Shown one piece after another: positions 48,447 to 62,519 of a stretch of 64,000 bases of DNA (position 1 is its first letter; every line of letters starts with the position of its first letter). The translations under genes were made by a program, and so were the position numbers. The notes under the pieces are model-generated. The model searched no databases. It saw only the letters and a list, made by a program, of their open reading frames with translations, and was not told the origin of the DNA. This DNA comes from Colias croceus (taxonomy: Eukaryota > Arthropoda > Insecta > Lepidoptera > Pieridae): NCBI RefSeq assembly GCF_905220415.1, contig NC_059537.1, positions 6,331,622-6,395,621 of the forward strand, given 5' to 3'.

Positions 48447-51100
48447 ATAAACCGTATCATCCTGTTGATCATAAATATTGTAAAACAATTTCATAAAAGC
48501 AAACGTTAGCAATATGCGCGTAAGTAGATCATGGGTGTTTCATATGTATAATGTTTTAAAGGAAAGGATTGACCATCATTGGCTGAGTTATTTATTCTTT
48601 AGAGTAGATTCTGAATGGGGTTTGACGCATTTGGTGCACTTCTCAACTTGTAGATCATGCTCAAATGGTGAACTTAGCAACTGGTGCACTTCTCAAATGG
48701 TACACTTCGCAACTTGTGCACTTCGCAAAATGTGCACTGTTTATGATGAGTAGAGATTTGGAAAAATTGTTTAAAAATGAAAGAATCTTTCAAGATCAAA
48801 AATTTATCAAAGAAAGAAAAAGGTGTTATGTCTATAGTACTTATTCGACATATTTATATGAAACTGAAATATAAATATTAAAAAATATAATATACATGAT
48901 GATGATTTTATTGAACCCAGGTGTGAAAAGTATAGGGGATCTTTGTGGCTTCTATTGATGTGCGTTTCATTGTTTATTAATAACCTAATTCCTATTTCAT
49001 ATTACCACGAAGTACGCACATAAATTTTATTATAGCTTTTTATAGAACAAGAAAGAAAAATATAAAGAAATAACTTATGTATGAAAATTCATAGAAATAT
49101 CGCGTTGATTATATTTAAATGCGATTTGGGTGCGAACATTAAGATATTCAGTGAGTGATCCAATTTGTCATATCGATACGAGCAAGGCAATCCGCTTATG
49201 AGTTTACTGCGCGAGTTCTAGGTCATGGCACTCTACTTATTACACGATTTTACGTAAAATATAAAGTACACGAAATAGGAAATTGTAGTTGAAACGCAAT
49301 AATTGACGTAATAGCTATTATAAAACGATAATATGATTACGTATTCGAGATGTTCCTAAAGATTCACTTGGTTAATAAACGAATTATGTCTTAATGACGG
49401 AGCCGTATGCGCATTGCACACGCGAGCCGAGAGCCGAGAAGTGTGCCACTCGATGCGTGAGATTACATATTCTGATATTTTAATTGTTACATTTTTACAC
49501 CAATAAACTTTGATACCGATCAATGTTAAATATATTATTGCACACTAAACGCACGACAGTCGACAATATTATTTTAATAGCCCCATTTGGTTTCAAGCTA
49601 ATTTCATGGCCAAGGCCGACAAAAAATCGAGCGTGTGAACTTTACGAATGAAGTAATGGAATGCAAGTAACGTAATGTTTATTTAGTTTATAAATGGCAA
49701 CACAGTGCGAATGTCATCGGGATTCCAAGAGTGGTCTGTCAAAAAACTAGCGTTTACATACAGGTATGATTACAATTAACCGGCTGAAAAATGTCGCTCC
49801 ACATCCTCACAAATAAAACAAACACACCTGTCTCATGTTACTGTACGCGCAATTAATATTTGTGAGAAAAAATTGAAGTAATGGACATGAACATCTATGA
49901 TGCTATCGTCGCTTGCTATTTGGTTTTGTTTTTATTCATTCAATTTAATTATGTTCGTCATTACATATATTATTTTATGTTAAACAGTCGTCTTCATCAT
50001 AATTATAAAGTATTTTCATAGTATGATAAGTGGATAAGCCTTACTTCACATATTAAATCACTGATTCGGACATAATCCCTAAAATTAAAAACTATTTCAC
50101 AAAATAGCAAATATACGTAGAAATAATAATCCTAAACATATTTTTGTATGTATTCCAACCTAGGTATTCATTCGTACAGATTAGTAAAAAAAAAGATGTC
50201 AACGCTTTCTTTCTTCGTAAAAGTTAGACGACAGGTTCAATGATGTTCTATGACGTTGACAAATCGAAAGATGCACGTGGATGCACGCAATGCGACAACT
50301 TCTGATGTTAACCATAAAATGGATGCTATAAGGTTTTTTTAACGTAATTGTTTCGCGGTCGTCTATTATATTTTTCTATGGGATGATTGCTTGTTGTTGT
50401 TCAGTATAAAATATAGTTAGTGGCTGTAGAAATGCAATGAGGTGAATCATAAAAGTTTGTTTTGATTATCAAGGATTATTTGTGTAATGTTTTTGCTTGT
50501 TTTTGTATAATATTTCAGATATAAAAGCGTTTATGTCATGAAGCTTAATTGATTTTTTCATCTAGGCTTCCACTAAACTACAACTATAGTCTCTCAAACA
50601 TTTTTTATTTAGTCCAAAAACTTAAATAACCTGTAAATCTAGAAAACGCATTATTATTTTATAATTGCAATAAAAACAAATCGAATACTAGAAACTACAA
50701 AGCTCTAAACGCTTAATAAAAGTATAAATTAAATGAGTCACTAACCTTTAACAGCCTATAAATCTGTAAATATATTATAATAGGTGAAGGTAATTTGTAG
50801 GCGGACGGTAGGCAGCGATTATTTCTTATCTATTAATCAGAGAAACTAAAGTACCTTATTAAGGATATATTACATACAAGAATTTTACGATGCACTTTTA
50901 TTAAAGATTGCAAGAAATTTATAATGATTACACTATCAGTCGTTATGATAATGAAATGATCTTATTTTGATTTAAAATTGCATCATTAGTGTATTAATTA
51001 TATTAATCACGGTTTCTATTAATATCTTCGTATCGTTAGTAAACAAATTGGCCGTTAAGCATAATGTATGGGTTCGCGATATTATAAACCCGATTAGAGT
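48447..51100. other. AT-rich intergenic DNA
   Basis: Apart from the minisatellite at 48632-48738 and a small GC-richer patch at 49395-49465 nothing is recognised. Open frames here are short and overlap the minisatellite. Confidence 0.5.
48632..48738. repeat. Minisatellite, 16-17 bp unit
   Basis: About six tandem copies of a unit close to GGTGCACTTCTCAAAT, the later ones reading GGTACACTTCGCAACT and TGTGCACTTCGCAAAA, the second badly degraded. The open frames that cross it are by-products of the repeat. Confidence 0.8.
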
Positions 51101-54100
51101 TTATTCATTTCAATTATTGCTTTCGTATGTTACCTAATCGAAGTGAATATGAATGGACTATGCAGAGTTGATTGTTTGGAGCTGTCGACTTTTGCGACAA
51201 CAACAATGGATAATGACTTCCTTCAATTGCAAATAACAATCGCTGCAGACGAGCAGGCGCTTGTCATTGGAGTGCTGGTCGCGTCGAGCCGCTCACGTAA
51301 CTCGGCCCGAAATGGTAAACGCAGGAAGGGCCTCTGACTCAACGACCTCATACGACGACACCACGCTGCCATAGCACGCCATAGTCGCAACGCAACCTTA
51401 CCTTTCATGATAAATAAATTCCAGGATGAGGCAACTAGTATAGCGATACCCATACACCGATACCGCTCCTTATTTGGATTAGACGCCTTAGGCAGGTGCG
51501 CTATTAAATATCAAATACATAAGCGATAAATAACTATATATGCTATGTATTGTTTGAAAGCTTCCTTCCTTTCGCTTGTGATGAATGAATAATAAAATAA
51601 ATAGACTAGTTTAATGATTTTAGCATAACTAATATAGGAAGCAAAGGCTGGTTATGCAACGATGTTTTGTTTTCAGTTTTGTGCTTGTTTTACAATGCAA
51701 TAGAATTTTTTGTTCATACAATCTCTTCATTATGTTGCAAAAGTTTGCGGTTTCAATAAATATCCATTCAAAATTGGTAGCATTCAAATCGTAACTATGG
51801 AATATTTTTCATGTGGCGTTGCTGACAAAAACTTCATAACAAATGACCGCATCCATTGTATTGTTTGACAAAAGTCACACGAACATAATTGCTGCGGGAG
51901 GATCTAGTGGCTTGTGTATTCCACAATAACAATGTTTTATTGCTGAAGTAAGTCATTCAAGATGGGTTCATTTATTCTTCAAATAGACGGGCCATGAAAC
52001 AAAAGATAGAACGTACTGTTCGTTCAATGAAATTATGTTAAAAAGTGGACGCTTGCTATGTCTTAAACTTGGCGCCGGCGCAGGCACGTGCGCGCTGTCG
52101 TATTGTTTACGAAATATAAATAAAAAGTTGACTTTTATTAGCATCCGAAGTGAAGTTTGTTGCACTAGCGGTGTCCGATGACACTGCGCTGGTTGACGCA
52201 ACTCCCCCCTTTGCCATAGACTTTCTACAGCGATGATTCTCTCCAATTAACGGAATGATTGGCGGGTGGAGATCATCTATGTTGGCGCACGCGACACACT
52301 TTACTCTTGTTACGATTCATGCGGATTTCTCAAATTTGATCGTCATACCTGACATATGAGTTATTGTATTCTATGGTAAATTAGATAATAATGCTTATTT
52401 CATAGGAAATGTTTTTTATACGGAGGAGTTAAGCAAATAATTCAACACAATGATAGCAACGGAAACCGATGTCTCTGATGTCGCTCAAAACCAGGGAGAC
52501 GCAGTCATTAGTGTCTGCTATTGGGAAATATCTTCGCCCACCTTCTGTCACAAACGTGTCTGCAGAGTGATGAAGTGGCTGTAAAAGAACTTACACTTAT
52601 TTTTTATCATTATTGTTTGAAAGTTACGGACGTATATTTTTAAGAGCCATAGAACTGATATATTTTACGTTCGATTTGCTCGTTGGGTGTTCGGCGAATC
52701 ACTTATAATAATATATGTGTCGTCATTGAAAAAGAGCTGATTAAAATTAAATTGTCTTATTTATGAGTAGAGTTGGACTCTACGAACAATACATTTCAAT
52801 ACCTTTGAATAAACTTTTTTACATTTCCATTAAGTTTATACGGTATAAATTTACTCAGATCTTTCAGAGTTTATATTAAGTTTTATGCTGAATAAGGTTT
52901 TTATTTCAGTTCAACTCATATTACATATTTGCATTTGGAGGTAGGTAGGTACACAACGGAGTCGCTTTCATATTTACTTTGCTTAAAAATGCGAGTAGCG
53001 TCTAGTAGGTAGGTACTACGAAGTACATTCATTTTATGTGACTGAAATAATTTATTATAAATACTGTAACTTTGTATATATCCACATAAACAATGTATAT
53101 TTGTAAAACTCTGTGATTTGCCATACATGTTATTTTTTCAAGCAAATGATAAAAATGTAGGACACGTTTCTATTGCAGTATCTATTTGGGAAAATTGTTC
53201 CGGCTCTCTTTATGTTGTATTCTACCCATTCTTTGGCCAAATAGCTTATTATATTAGAACCCTTTTGTATTAAGGCTCGGGATGGGTCACAAAAACCTTT
53301 TTCTTTTGTTTTATTTTTCGTTTCCAGTTTATTCATTAAATTTAATATTTCATAGACAATTGTACCGTCAATATATACCTTTTTTGTTAGTAGATGCATT
53401 TAATATTTGTCAGGTGAGATAAAATATAATGTGTGTACAATGAGGTACAATGTATTATACATCGATTAAGCAGCATTAGGCTATGACTTATGAGTATTCA
53501 TAGCTATTAAACTGGATTATATACAGATTATGTTGTGTAATGATACTGAGCAAGAACATTACAATATATCAATGTAATACAGTGCAGCGCTAACTATTCG
53601 CAATTCTCAGTATAATTCCTTAGTTAATCATATTAATTGCAGATTTCATGCAGATTTCCATGACGCTTCGCAATTGTGGTTTACGGAAATACCTCTCTTA
53701 AATGCTCTTGAATAGTAAATATAAATAAATGCACTATTACCATATATGATTATTACATATAGGTATATATGGTAATAAAAAATGACTTGTAAATAATGAA
53801 TGCAACGACGCGATACTAAAATAAAATAAATATAATAAAATGATTCTGTCGAGATGGAATTAGTTGGTTATAAAATTAATATTTATTGTTATTTTATTAG
53901 CAGTGTTACAATTCATTTCTAGGTATTGATTATTGTTTATGGAGTCGCCATGTCCTATTCATAGCAAGTGGAGTTATTGGAATGCGATAGTTTCCTGTGG
54001 TGATCGCTAGAGGTTCCCTAAAGTTCATTGATCGCATCTTTGTAAACAAAATCTGCGCTATCAAGGTCTTAATCTATTTTAAACCTATTTATCCTGGGTG

Positions 54101-57100
54101 TGTTTTAATTAAATATAAAACTTTTCTTTCTATATTTGGCGATTTTTTTTTATTAAGTAATTCACAGAGCGCATTAGTTAATTTATTAGATTCAAAAATT
54201 GTTTGTATTGGTTCTTTATACCTCTTGTATGTACAGAAATAAAGAATTACCAACTAAATATAAAATTACACGCAATACAAAATCTGCTACTTACGTTTAC
54301 CTATAAAGAAATATTATGCAAAGAAATGTCCATATTATAGATCTACCGATATTATTTCACGCTCACTGAAAGCAACGCGCAATCGGCAGTTGCTAACAAT
54401 TTCTATATAGATTCCTCGCGCTGACCCATTCATATCGAGCACGAATGGAGTAAACGCTATTTTGTTTGTAGTGATAATTGGCTGCAGTATAAATCATTAA
54501 TTAACGGTGCGGTCAAGCGAGGTATGCGGATATTGCAACCGCGGGCACAATGCGCCCGCGTCCTTCGAGGTCGTTACAGTTCCTCGGGCCTTGCGCGCCA
54601 GCCAACCACGCATGCTTCACTATTGCATAGCATTTATTTACCCGCTTAGTAAGGTAGAAGTTAGAAGGTCGCTTGTAAGTGCAGTATACCAGGTTTGCGA
54701 TCGCGAAATGATTGTTTTGTAGACAATCGTGAGGCAATCTGTATCTATGAAAATAAAAGCTTTCAAAAGCTAATGTCTGTCCTTAGATCAAGTGTCTGTC
54801 TGATATAATTGAAAATTAAATTATATTTTGTTATCACATTCATGTTTATAATTAAATTATATTTTGTTATCACATTTCTTAACAATAAACGTAAAAGATA
54901 AAACTGCAATATTAGTATAAATCGAGTTTTACACGCAAATAACTTATTTTATACATAATTAGATTGTAAAAGTTTAAAATATAGTCTATAAAGCGGACAT
55001 GCCATTAAATGAGCCAATAAAAATTGATAAGATTACGAAGCTAATTTGTTGTAAAGCATTATCAATACAAAGTATCGTACTATATAGGTAATAGATATAA
55101 AAATCTAAGAGCATGACATTCTATATTATATGCAGCGTTAATATATAGGGAAGATAATTATTTCGTTTGATAAATATAATACATATCTACAAACCTTTGA
55201 AATTTGCGTCACCATTTTGATGTTTGAATATTAAGATATTTTGAAATAGTGAATCAAAATCTTAAACATTCCATTTTATTAGGACATTCGTGTCTCCGGA
55301 CAACCTGAAGTTCTCATTTTGCTCCGACTAAACTTTAGTATTTTACATGTTAAACGCGCACTACGAATGCCCGCTTACAGAGTGTAAACAAAACTTTGAA
55401 ACAGGTTTCTGTAAATAATAAATTATGATGTTCCGGCACTGTTTTGTTAGTAATTTTAGTGGATAAATATTTAGCTACGTAGGCTTTTTAGAAAATCAAA
55501 TAAAGCATACGTTGAGGCTTTATATTCTCGCATACCGTTAATATCATATTGTACGTGTCCATTCTACTGTACCACGAAGCTCAGGTTTCTAGTTGAGCGG
55601 TTACTGAGAATCCTGAGCTAGCGTTCATTATCTGCGACAAAGTATTAAGGTCTCAAGTATAATTGCAACAATTAAGCAATTGCGATAAGCAAAAAACAAA
55701 TTACCGAGAAAGGCATTTACAAGATCCTAAAGTATTATATTTTATTTTTGTTTTCAGAGTTTATGTGCTGCTGACCTGCGAGGGAGAGAGAAATATCCAA
55801 GATATGTTGGTGCTACTGCCACTCTTTGTAATTGTTTAGTGCAAATATCATATGTATTATGAATGAACGTTTTTTATTTGAGCTATCTGAGATTATTTTA
55901 AATTGTTATTTTAGTCATATGCCTTTTATAATTTTAATAGGTTCATGCTCTATATTGTTCATTTTATTAAAATTAAAGGTAAAAAATAAATTATAAGACG
56001 TTATTTGCAAATATGAGGGTATACCGTATAATGTGGTTTCCTTCTCATTTCATCCTACATTTTACATTTCACTTATTCATAATCCCTATCTCTATATTAT
56101 AATATGAAACCTGAGTTTTGCGTACCTCACGTAAGTTTAATTTAGTCTGCAGAAAATAAGTCTTAAAAAAACATTACAGTAGCTTATGTTTTTGTATCTA
56201 GTATGTATTAAAAACTTAAGAACATTTATATATAAAATGTAGGTAAATTAATTTTATTCATGATATAATAATCAAATTATTGTAGAGTCATATTTTATAG
56301 CTTAGCTCAACTATAAAAAGTAATCACAAATTTAAAATAGTAATTTTACGCAGTTATATTATGTTTTATATTACGTAATATTTTGGTATAATAAGCCATC
56401 ATTTCATAACAAAGAGATTTTAAACCTTTAGAAAATAGTGAGTAGGCTTTGGGATTGATTGCCGCGAATAAAGATTACGTTTATTATGTGAATTACGCGT
56501 AGATGAGGCAACTATGATCAAGTCGGGTAATGGCATTCTAGACAGATTACATTTTGACAAGATCACTACATCCGCTGTGACCAATTACTGTTCTTGTGGT
56601 CTTGGAAACTCTCTACGTAATGTATGGGAACTTGCTTTGACAATTCGGGTCTATAGCATTGTTGAGTGCTTAATTTCGTTTAGATTATAAAATAAGTGAA
56701 GTCAATGGATGGTATTAGGTATAAGGTTTATTAGCTTTCATCTTTTCTAAGAAAACAGTTCCTTCTGTTTATCAATGTTTTGCTTTTTTGTACGTTTGTT
56801 TGTTTTTTTTAAATGTTTTGTGGATGTTGTTATTTTTATTTTCTTGTAAACTGTCAACTACTGTTTTCAGAAGTACAGAAAAAACTTTTAAATTTGAAAA
56901 TATATTTTCAAAATTTACGGTAACTATTTATAAAAGTTTGTCACACAATTTTGTCACGGTTTAAAAATGAATGTATTAAAGCGATTTAACCCAAATTTCA
57001 AGTAGAAAGTGCCCTTTGCATAGCAACATGAATATGAAACAATGCGTGGTTTCCTCGATGTTTAATGAAGTGAAAAGTTATTTACTGCTTTACGCTTACT

Positions 57101-60100
57101 TATGTTAATGCACAGTTAGTGCAAAGATCAATATTTTTTAGCGAATTATACAATTTTTCAAGTTACACTTCTTTGGGCACATTGAAAGTAATAATATATC
57201 AAGGTCGCGTAATACCGTCACGTCACCGATACCGTCACGTTACATGGAGTAAAGCGAAGATTTTGGTATCTTTTAATCTTGCCAAAGAAGTTTCACTTTT
57301 GACACGTGTGCTCGCCAAACACGCTCTTTTTATTTACTTTATACACAGTCTATATCTGTATTAATTATTCTAAGGTACTTTTTGTTATCTCCTGCAAATT
57401 AAGAAGGCGATAGCATCGAGATGCCATGCTATTTGCGTTTCAAATGTTACTGGTTAGGTGGTAATAAAATTCCATACACTTTTATAGACACAACAATGCT
57501 GGCGACGTTGAAGAAGGTGTAATTAAAGCAAAGAACCGGACGGTTCATGAAGGATGGCTATTCGTCGTAAATGAGGTCCTTGCTGAGACGTGTGCTATTT
57601 CGCTACCTAATGGAGTAGATATTGGTGTTGCTAGCTTGTTGACACAAGTCTCCCAAGTGTTTTATTAGACAGAATTTAAAAATTAATTTAAAAATGCATA
57701 GTTATGCATGCAGGAAAAACAATCTGAACTAGTTAGTTCAGATTGTATAAATCAAATTCTTAAAAAAGGTAGAAATATCTGTGGTTTTACTGAAGGCTGT
57801 ATTTCACTAATAACTGTCATACACAAAATATAGAGTTACACAATATTCACTAGTTATACATCGGAATTCCAAACACTATCACTTTAACATTATCATTGTA
57901 TACCACAAAACTTTTTATTTAATTCACAAACTCAAAATATGTTCATTCAAAGTAACTTACTCAACAAGACAATATTATAACATATAGAGCTCTACACCTA
58001 TAATATGACATTACTGAACGTAAATTTTTCTGTAATCTAAAATAATATACCAATGGAAATTGTAAGACATAGGGCAACATTAATCTATAGCTCGATCCTG
58101 GACGCATTCCCGATTCGTTCCCTGTTGTTTTTGCGGCTAGGCCTTCGCTAATGGGTACTGGTTTAGCTAAAGCCGGACTGAAGCCCTGGCTACTTACCCC
58201 TGGACCAAGATCAGCATTGTATTACGTAATATTTATTAAAAGATGCTTGTCAGTCAAACTTCACGAATTGTAAAGGATTTTAGGTGAAGATTATTTGTAT
58301 AAGACTGTAAATAGTATTACTTTCTGTTTCAATTTTTATCTTGATGAAGGATAACATTAATTAACGTTTGTACCTAATTTCAACTTTTGATTGCGGCAAA
58401 TAAGTTTGAAGTCGATACTAAACAAATTTGCAAAAGAAACTAATTTACTAATTACATGGATGAAATATCTACTACCACTATCCTATCACTTCTGCAAAGG
58501 TTACATTTTATAATCTTAATTTAATTCTAATTGTATTCATAACTTGAACAAAACGGTTCGATAAAAAGCTGTCAAGAACGATAAATAAGGGATTATCCTT
58601 AGGATTAACATTGTTTATAAAGGGTAAAAATAATTTCGGTCAGAACATCTCCACGATAACGTTATTACCGTCGCGTATTTTTTCCGCTTCACTAGCGAAC
58701 ATGAATTTACTAATCATGTTAATAAATCGCAGATTTTATTAAAAGTAATGCGATTATATAATAGTTTTGCACTCAATGATGCGTGCAACAATGTTGACTA
58801 TTAAAACAAGTATCATGAGTGTTACGATATAAGTTATTATCTTGCCTTTACGACACTATCGCGGCGTGTATGGGTAATTTATTAAAATTTATGGGATCGA
58901 TATCAAGAAATGGGTCCTCCTTATGATAGTTGTAAAAAACTCAACACTATCCTCTATCTATACGGATCTTGTTTATATTTATCGTTTTATTCATTCTAAT
59001 AAGGGTTGTAACAGAAATAGAGAACGAATTTAGAGTGCATTACCAGATAATTTTTTTAAGAACCTTCCTTTGTAGTTTTTCAGAATCGTACAGATCCAGT
59101 GGCACTCATTCAATATTTTACAAAATACAACGATGCTTCTGAAGCTTTCCAGCAATGATACAAGTAGGTATTAAGCATACCTAATTTTGTAAAACATGGA
59201 TATTTAACAAGATCGTGAAAGGTGCATTACAAGTGTAAAAATTACCCACTGTGCAATAACTGTGAGAATCAATAAATGAGTTTTTAATACGACTGCAGGA
59301 CATTCATGAATATTAATGTGTCTGCTGCGACCAGATCTTTTTAAATGTTCATAATGCCATTCGATAAAAACAGCTTCTAAATATTCATGTTTATGTTTCT
59401 TGCATTCGAATAAGTTTTTGTACCTTCTCGTGACCTAGGCAGAGGTCCTTTTAGAGGGTAATGTCTGGCTGGTTCTGCCATCAACCTGTCATCTAATGCT
59501 ATGTACGCATTTCGTAAAAGGCAGATGAAATTGACGATTGACATGTATGTAGATTAGCTGAGTTCTTGCAATTACATGGAATTTGCGTTGTATAATGTGA
59601 CAATATAACGTATAATCTATTTATCTACACATTTTTATGTGTAAAAACATATTTACTCGCCCATATATCTAATTACCCATCACAATGTTGCTTTCATTGT
59701 CACTTGAACTTTCATTTTCATATATGCTTTTACGCATCTCCATGGTGTTATTAAGGCTCTTGGGGTAATGAACTCCGGACCGTGACTTCCTTTTTAAAAT
59801 TGTTACAGTGGGAAAGTGCTTAGGAATTAACAAGAGCGTAGCGAGAGCCTTTGTCTCCCGACTGGAACTAACCGAGGTGGGTTTTTGTTAGAGATAAACT
59901 AATAACTCTTTTTAAGCTTGTTAGTGGAGGGAAGTTTGTTTAATTAATAGTCATTGATATTTTTTCATTTAAGAAGAATAAATCTATAATGAAAAGATAC
60001 CTTTACTACAAATATTTCACTAAAAATGCTCGCCATTCCAATCGCATTTTTCTGTTCGCTACGCAATAAGATTAAAATTTTGATGTCCTAAATGTGAAAT

Positions 60101-60418
60101 AGTGCGCGCATGGATTCTAAACTATACTTTGCTTTTGAACGCAAATTATATGAATATGCAATTTAAAATGTGAAAAATACATCATAAATATAAAGTACTA
60201 GCTAATCTGAGGTATCAGGTAATCGATTTTTTAGCGTTAGCTTCTTAACATAACTTTCATGCTGATCTTTAATGTATGTTAAAATTTTTAATTTACTTAA
60301 AACCATACGCTATGTGGGAAATACCAATTATCTTATCGTGATTTCTATCAACAAATTAATAGATCTGATTTCAACTGTTTGGTATTAGTATTAGTCTTCT
60401 GAGAAGCAATAATCGAGG
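51101..60418. other. Intergenic DNA with small GC-rich islands
   Basis: No gene is supported. GC-richer patches lie at 51240-51470, 52060-52260, 54500-54640 and 58085-58216; each has short open frames on both strands and none matches a family I know. A minus-strand frame from 51453 reads MGIAILVASSWNLFIMKG up to a GTAAGG donor. A strong acceptor (TTTTTGTTTTCAG) ends at 55757. Confidence 0.45.
54814..54876. repeat. 27 bp direct repeat, two copies
   Basis: The 27 bases at 54814-54840, starting AATTAAATTATATTTTGTTA, recur exactly at 54850-54876 after a 9-base spacer. This is a local tandem duplication. Confidence 0.85.
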
Positions 60419-60520
60419 ATGAAGCGCGCATTGTTACTGTGTTGTTACTATGCGTTAACATGCACATTCTGTGGGGTCGGATTAGTGTGTTCCGCGATGC
60501 AAACCAATGGAAACCAATAA
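60419..60520 (+). other. Short ORF with signal-peptide character
   Basis: 33 codons from ATG to TAA starting MKRALLLCCYYALTCTFCG and going on to a VCSA-like cleavage site, then MQTNGNQ. It has a basic start, hydrophobic core and small residues before the putative cut. It lies at the start of a GC-rich island (60420-60620) that has a GTAAGT donor at 60616 in another frame. It may be the head of a secreted-peptide gene, or chance. No family is recognised. Confidence 0.2.
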
Positions 60521-62519
60521 AGCGGCAAGTCATCTGCGCTAATAAAGCCAGGGTCCTGTTACACAGCCGTGCCGTGTCACTGTACCTCAAAGAACGCAAC
60601 GCACCTAATTACCTTGTAAGTGTACCACCTTCTGTATTCAGACCGATCACCCTGTCGAGGAACACGCTTATCGATAAGATAATAAGCTCGTATAATGATA
60701 CCTGTTCCAGCTAACCCTAATACATCATGAGTGTCAGTGACCTTATGGTTTCGGAAGACGTGCATAAAGTAAACATGGAATTAAAGATAACACTTATTCT
60801 AACACGTGCGAGCACGTGGGGGCATTTCGGTTGTAATACAACATAATTTTATACCCTAAATGTTTTTGTAACGAATGATTTATTGTATGACAGAGTATAT
60901 TTAAGGTACATGGATACTGAGCAGCGCTGTATAATAGTTATGCCTATAGTGAGCGTGTTTGTCAGCTTAATTAATAATAAACAAAGTCTAAGACCACACT
61001 GGATCCGACAGTGTATGGAGAATGAGGCGTTCGCTCATTTGCACTAATCGGAGGCATAGAATATCAGGTTACCAATATGCTATGATTCTGGATGATCTAC
61101 TTATATTTCCAGCCATATTGAAAACGTGATTCATCCACAAGAGGGAATAGCACTGAAACATAATATACCTCATGCTTTAAAAGTTGGTCAAATTTTAATA
61201 TTATAATTTATGTACTTTAAATATAAATTTTAGATATTATTTAAAACGAATATGATTGATTCGAAATATATCGTTCTAATACTCCTGGAAAATAAGACTG
61301 TTAAATGATAATCCTCATTCTGATATACATATAAATAGAATAATAAGATACATGAAATATTTCGATATCGTTATGCTTATTTGTTAATGGAAAATTTTAT
61401 CTTTGATACACGTGTTTTGGATTGTTTTCTCATTGTTATATTACTGAAATGTCAAGTTAAAGTGGCGCTATCCAAGAAATGGAACGGCATGAAAATAAAA
61501 ATCTTTTTGCGGAGAATATGTGAATGTTGGAATTTGGGCCAATCCTTAACTCAAGGGAATTTTCGCTTAAAGCAAAAGTTGGCACAGTGCCAGGGAGGCT
61601 TTTTACTCAACTATTCGCTAATAGGTCACTTCAATTAAAAGCAAGCCGGGATCCACTAATGATGGGAATTTATTCATGTCATTCATTCGTGCTGCTGAAC
61701 CGCAACTCGAAATTACGCGGAGTCAGAATCAAAACATGATTCTGTCAAGTTTTTCATACATCGTTGTTATTAGTCATTTCCTGTAATTAAAAACGAATAG
61801 ACAAAAAAATTGTTGCCGTGTAGATTAACACGAAATTTGAACATGATTTATCTTGTCTTTAACCAATCTTAATTTTAAATGATCAATTACTTAACATATC
61901 ATTTTCAATTATGTAGGTATATAAAGCTATACCAATGGAATATAATTGTTAATTACATTCGATATAATCTACATAAGTAGTACCAATAATTCTATTAAAA
62001 ATATGATGGCCACCTATTATACTCCTTTTAAATTGTTTAAAAGGTCTGGCGTCGTATGGGACAAACCTGATACTTGAGCTGAATGCCAGATGTCCCATCT
62101 CTTTATCACAACGAGATTGAAGTGCACTGCTTTGGGATGTTTTAAGTTACGTTGCTCGATAACCGAGTCCTTGTTGCACATGTTACAGATAACACGAATC
62201 ATTAAACAAGATTCAATTTTATAAGCCGAATGTTTAAAATCGATTTATATACTAAAGAGTAAAGACGCTTAAAAAACTTCGAAATATTTATATGCATTTT
62301 AGTGGTAAGGTGTTTATGTCACCGGCTCTTGCCTGAAATAAATATAAAAATAATAAAATACATTTGACTTTTAATATCTACTATCTATACTCTATTTTTA
62401 TGATTACAATAAAATAAAGAAAGTTTATTCTTTATTCTGAGTTATCAGAAAACATACTGACTGACAACAAACTACACTACTACTGTTTATTTTGACTTAC
62501 AACTTATACTATATTCAAA
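60521..62519. other. AT-rich intergenic DNA
   Basis: A paired CACGTG site lies at 60803-60818. A block at 62017-62202 has open frames on both strands, one with a Cys-Cys-His-His spacing, possibly a transposon relic. Otherwise nothing is recognised. Confidence 0.4.
60803..60818. promoter_or_regulatory. Tandem CACGTG E-boxes
   Basis: CACGTG at 60803-60808 and again at 60813-60818, start to start 10 bases, about one helical turn. Such sites are bound by bHLH factors such as CLOCK/CYCLE or Myc/Max. No gene start is recognised next to it. Confidence 0.3.

Noticed and set aside
53997..54242. Plus-strand ORF ending FFLLSNSQSALVNLLDSKI, slightly like a LINE RNase H segment
   Set aside because: The resemblance is limited to one short motif and the rest is AT-driven; not enough to call a retroelement.
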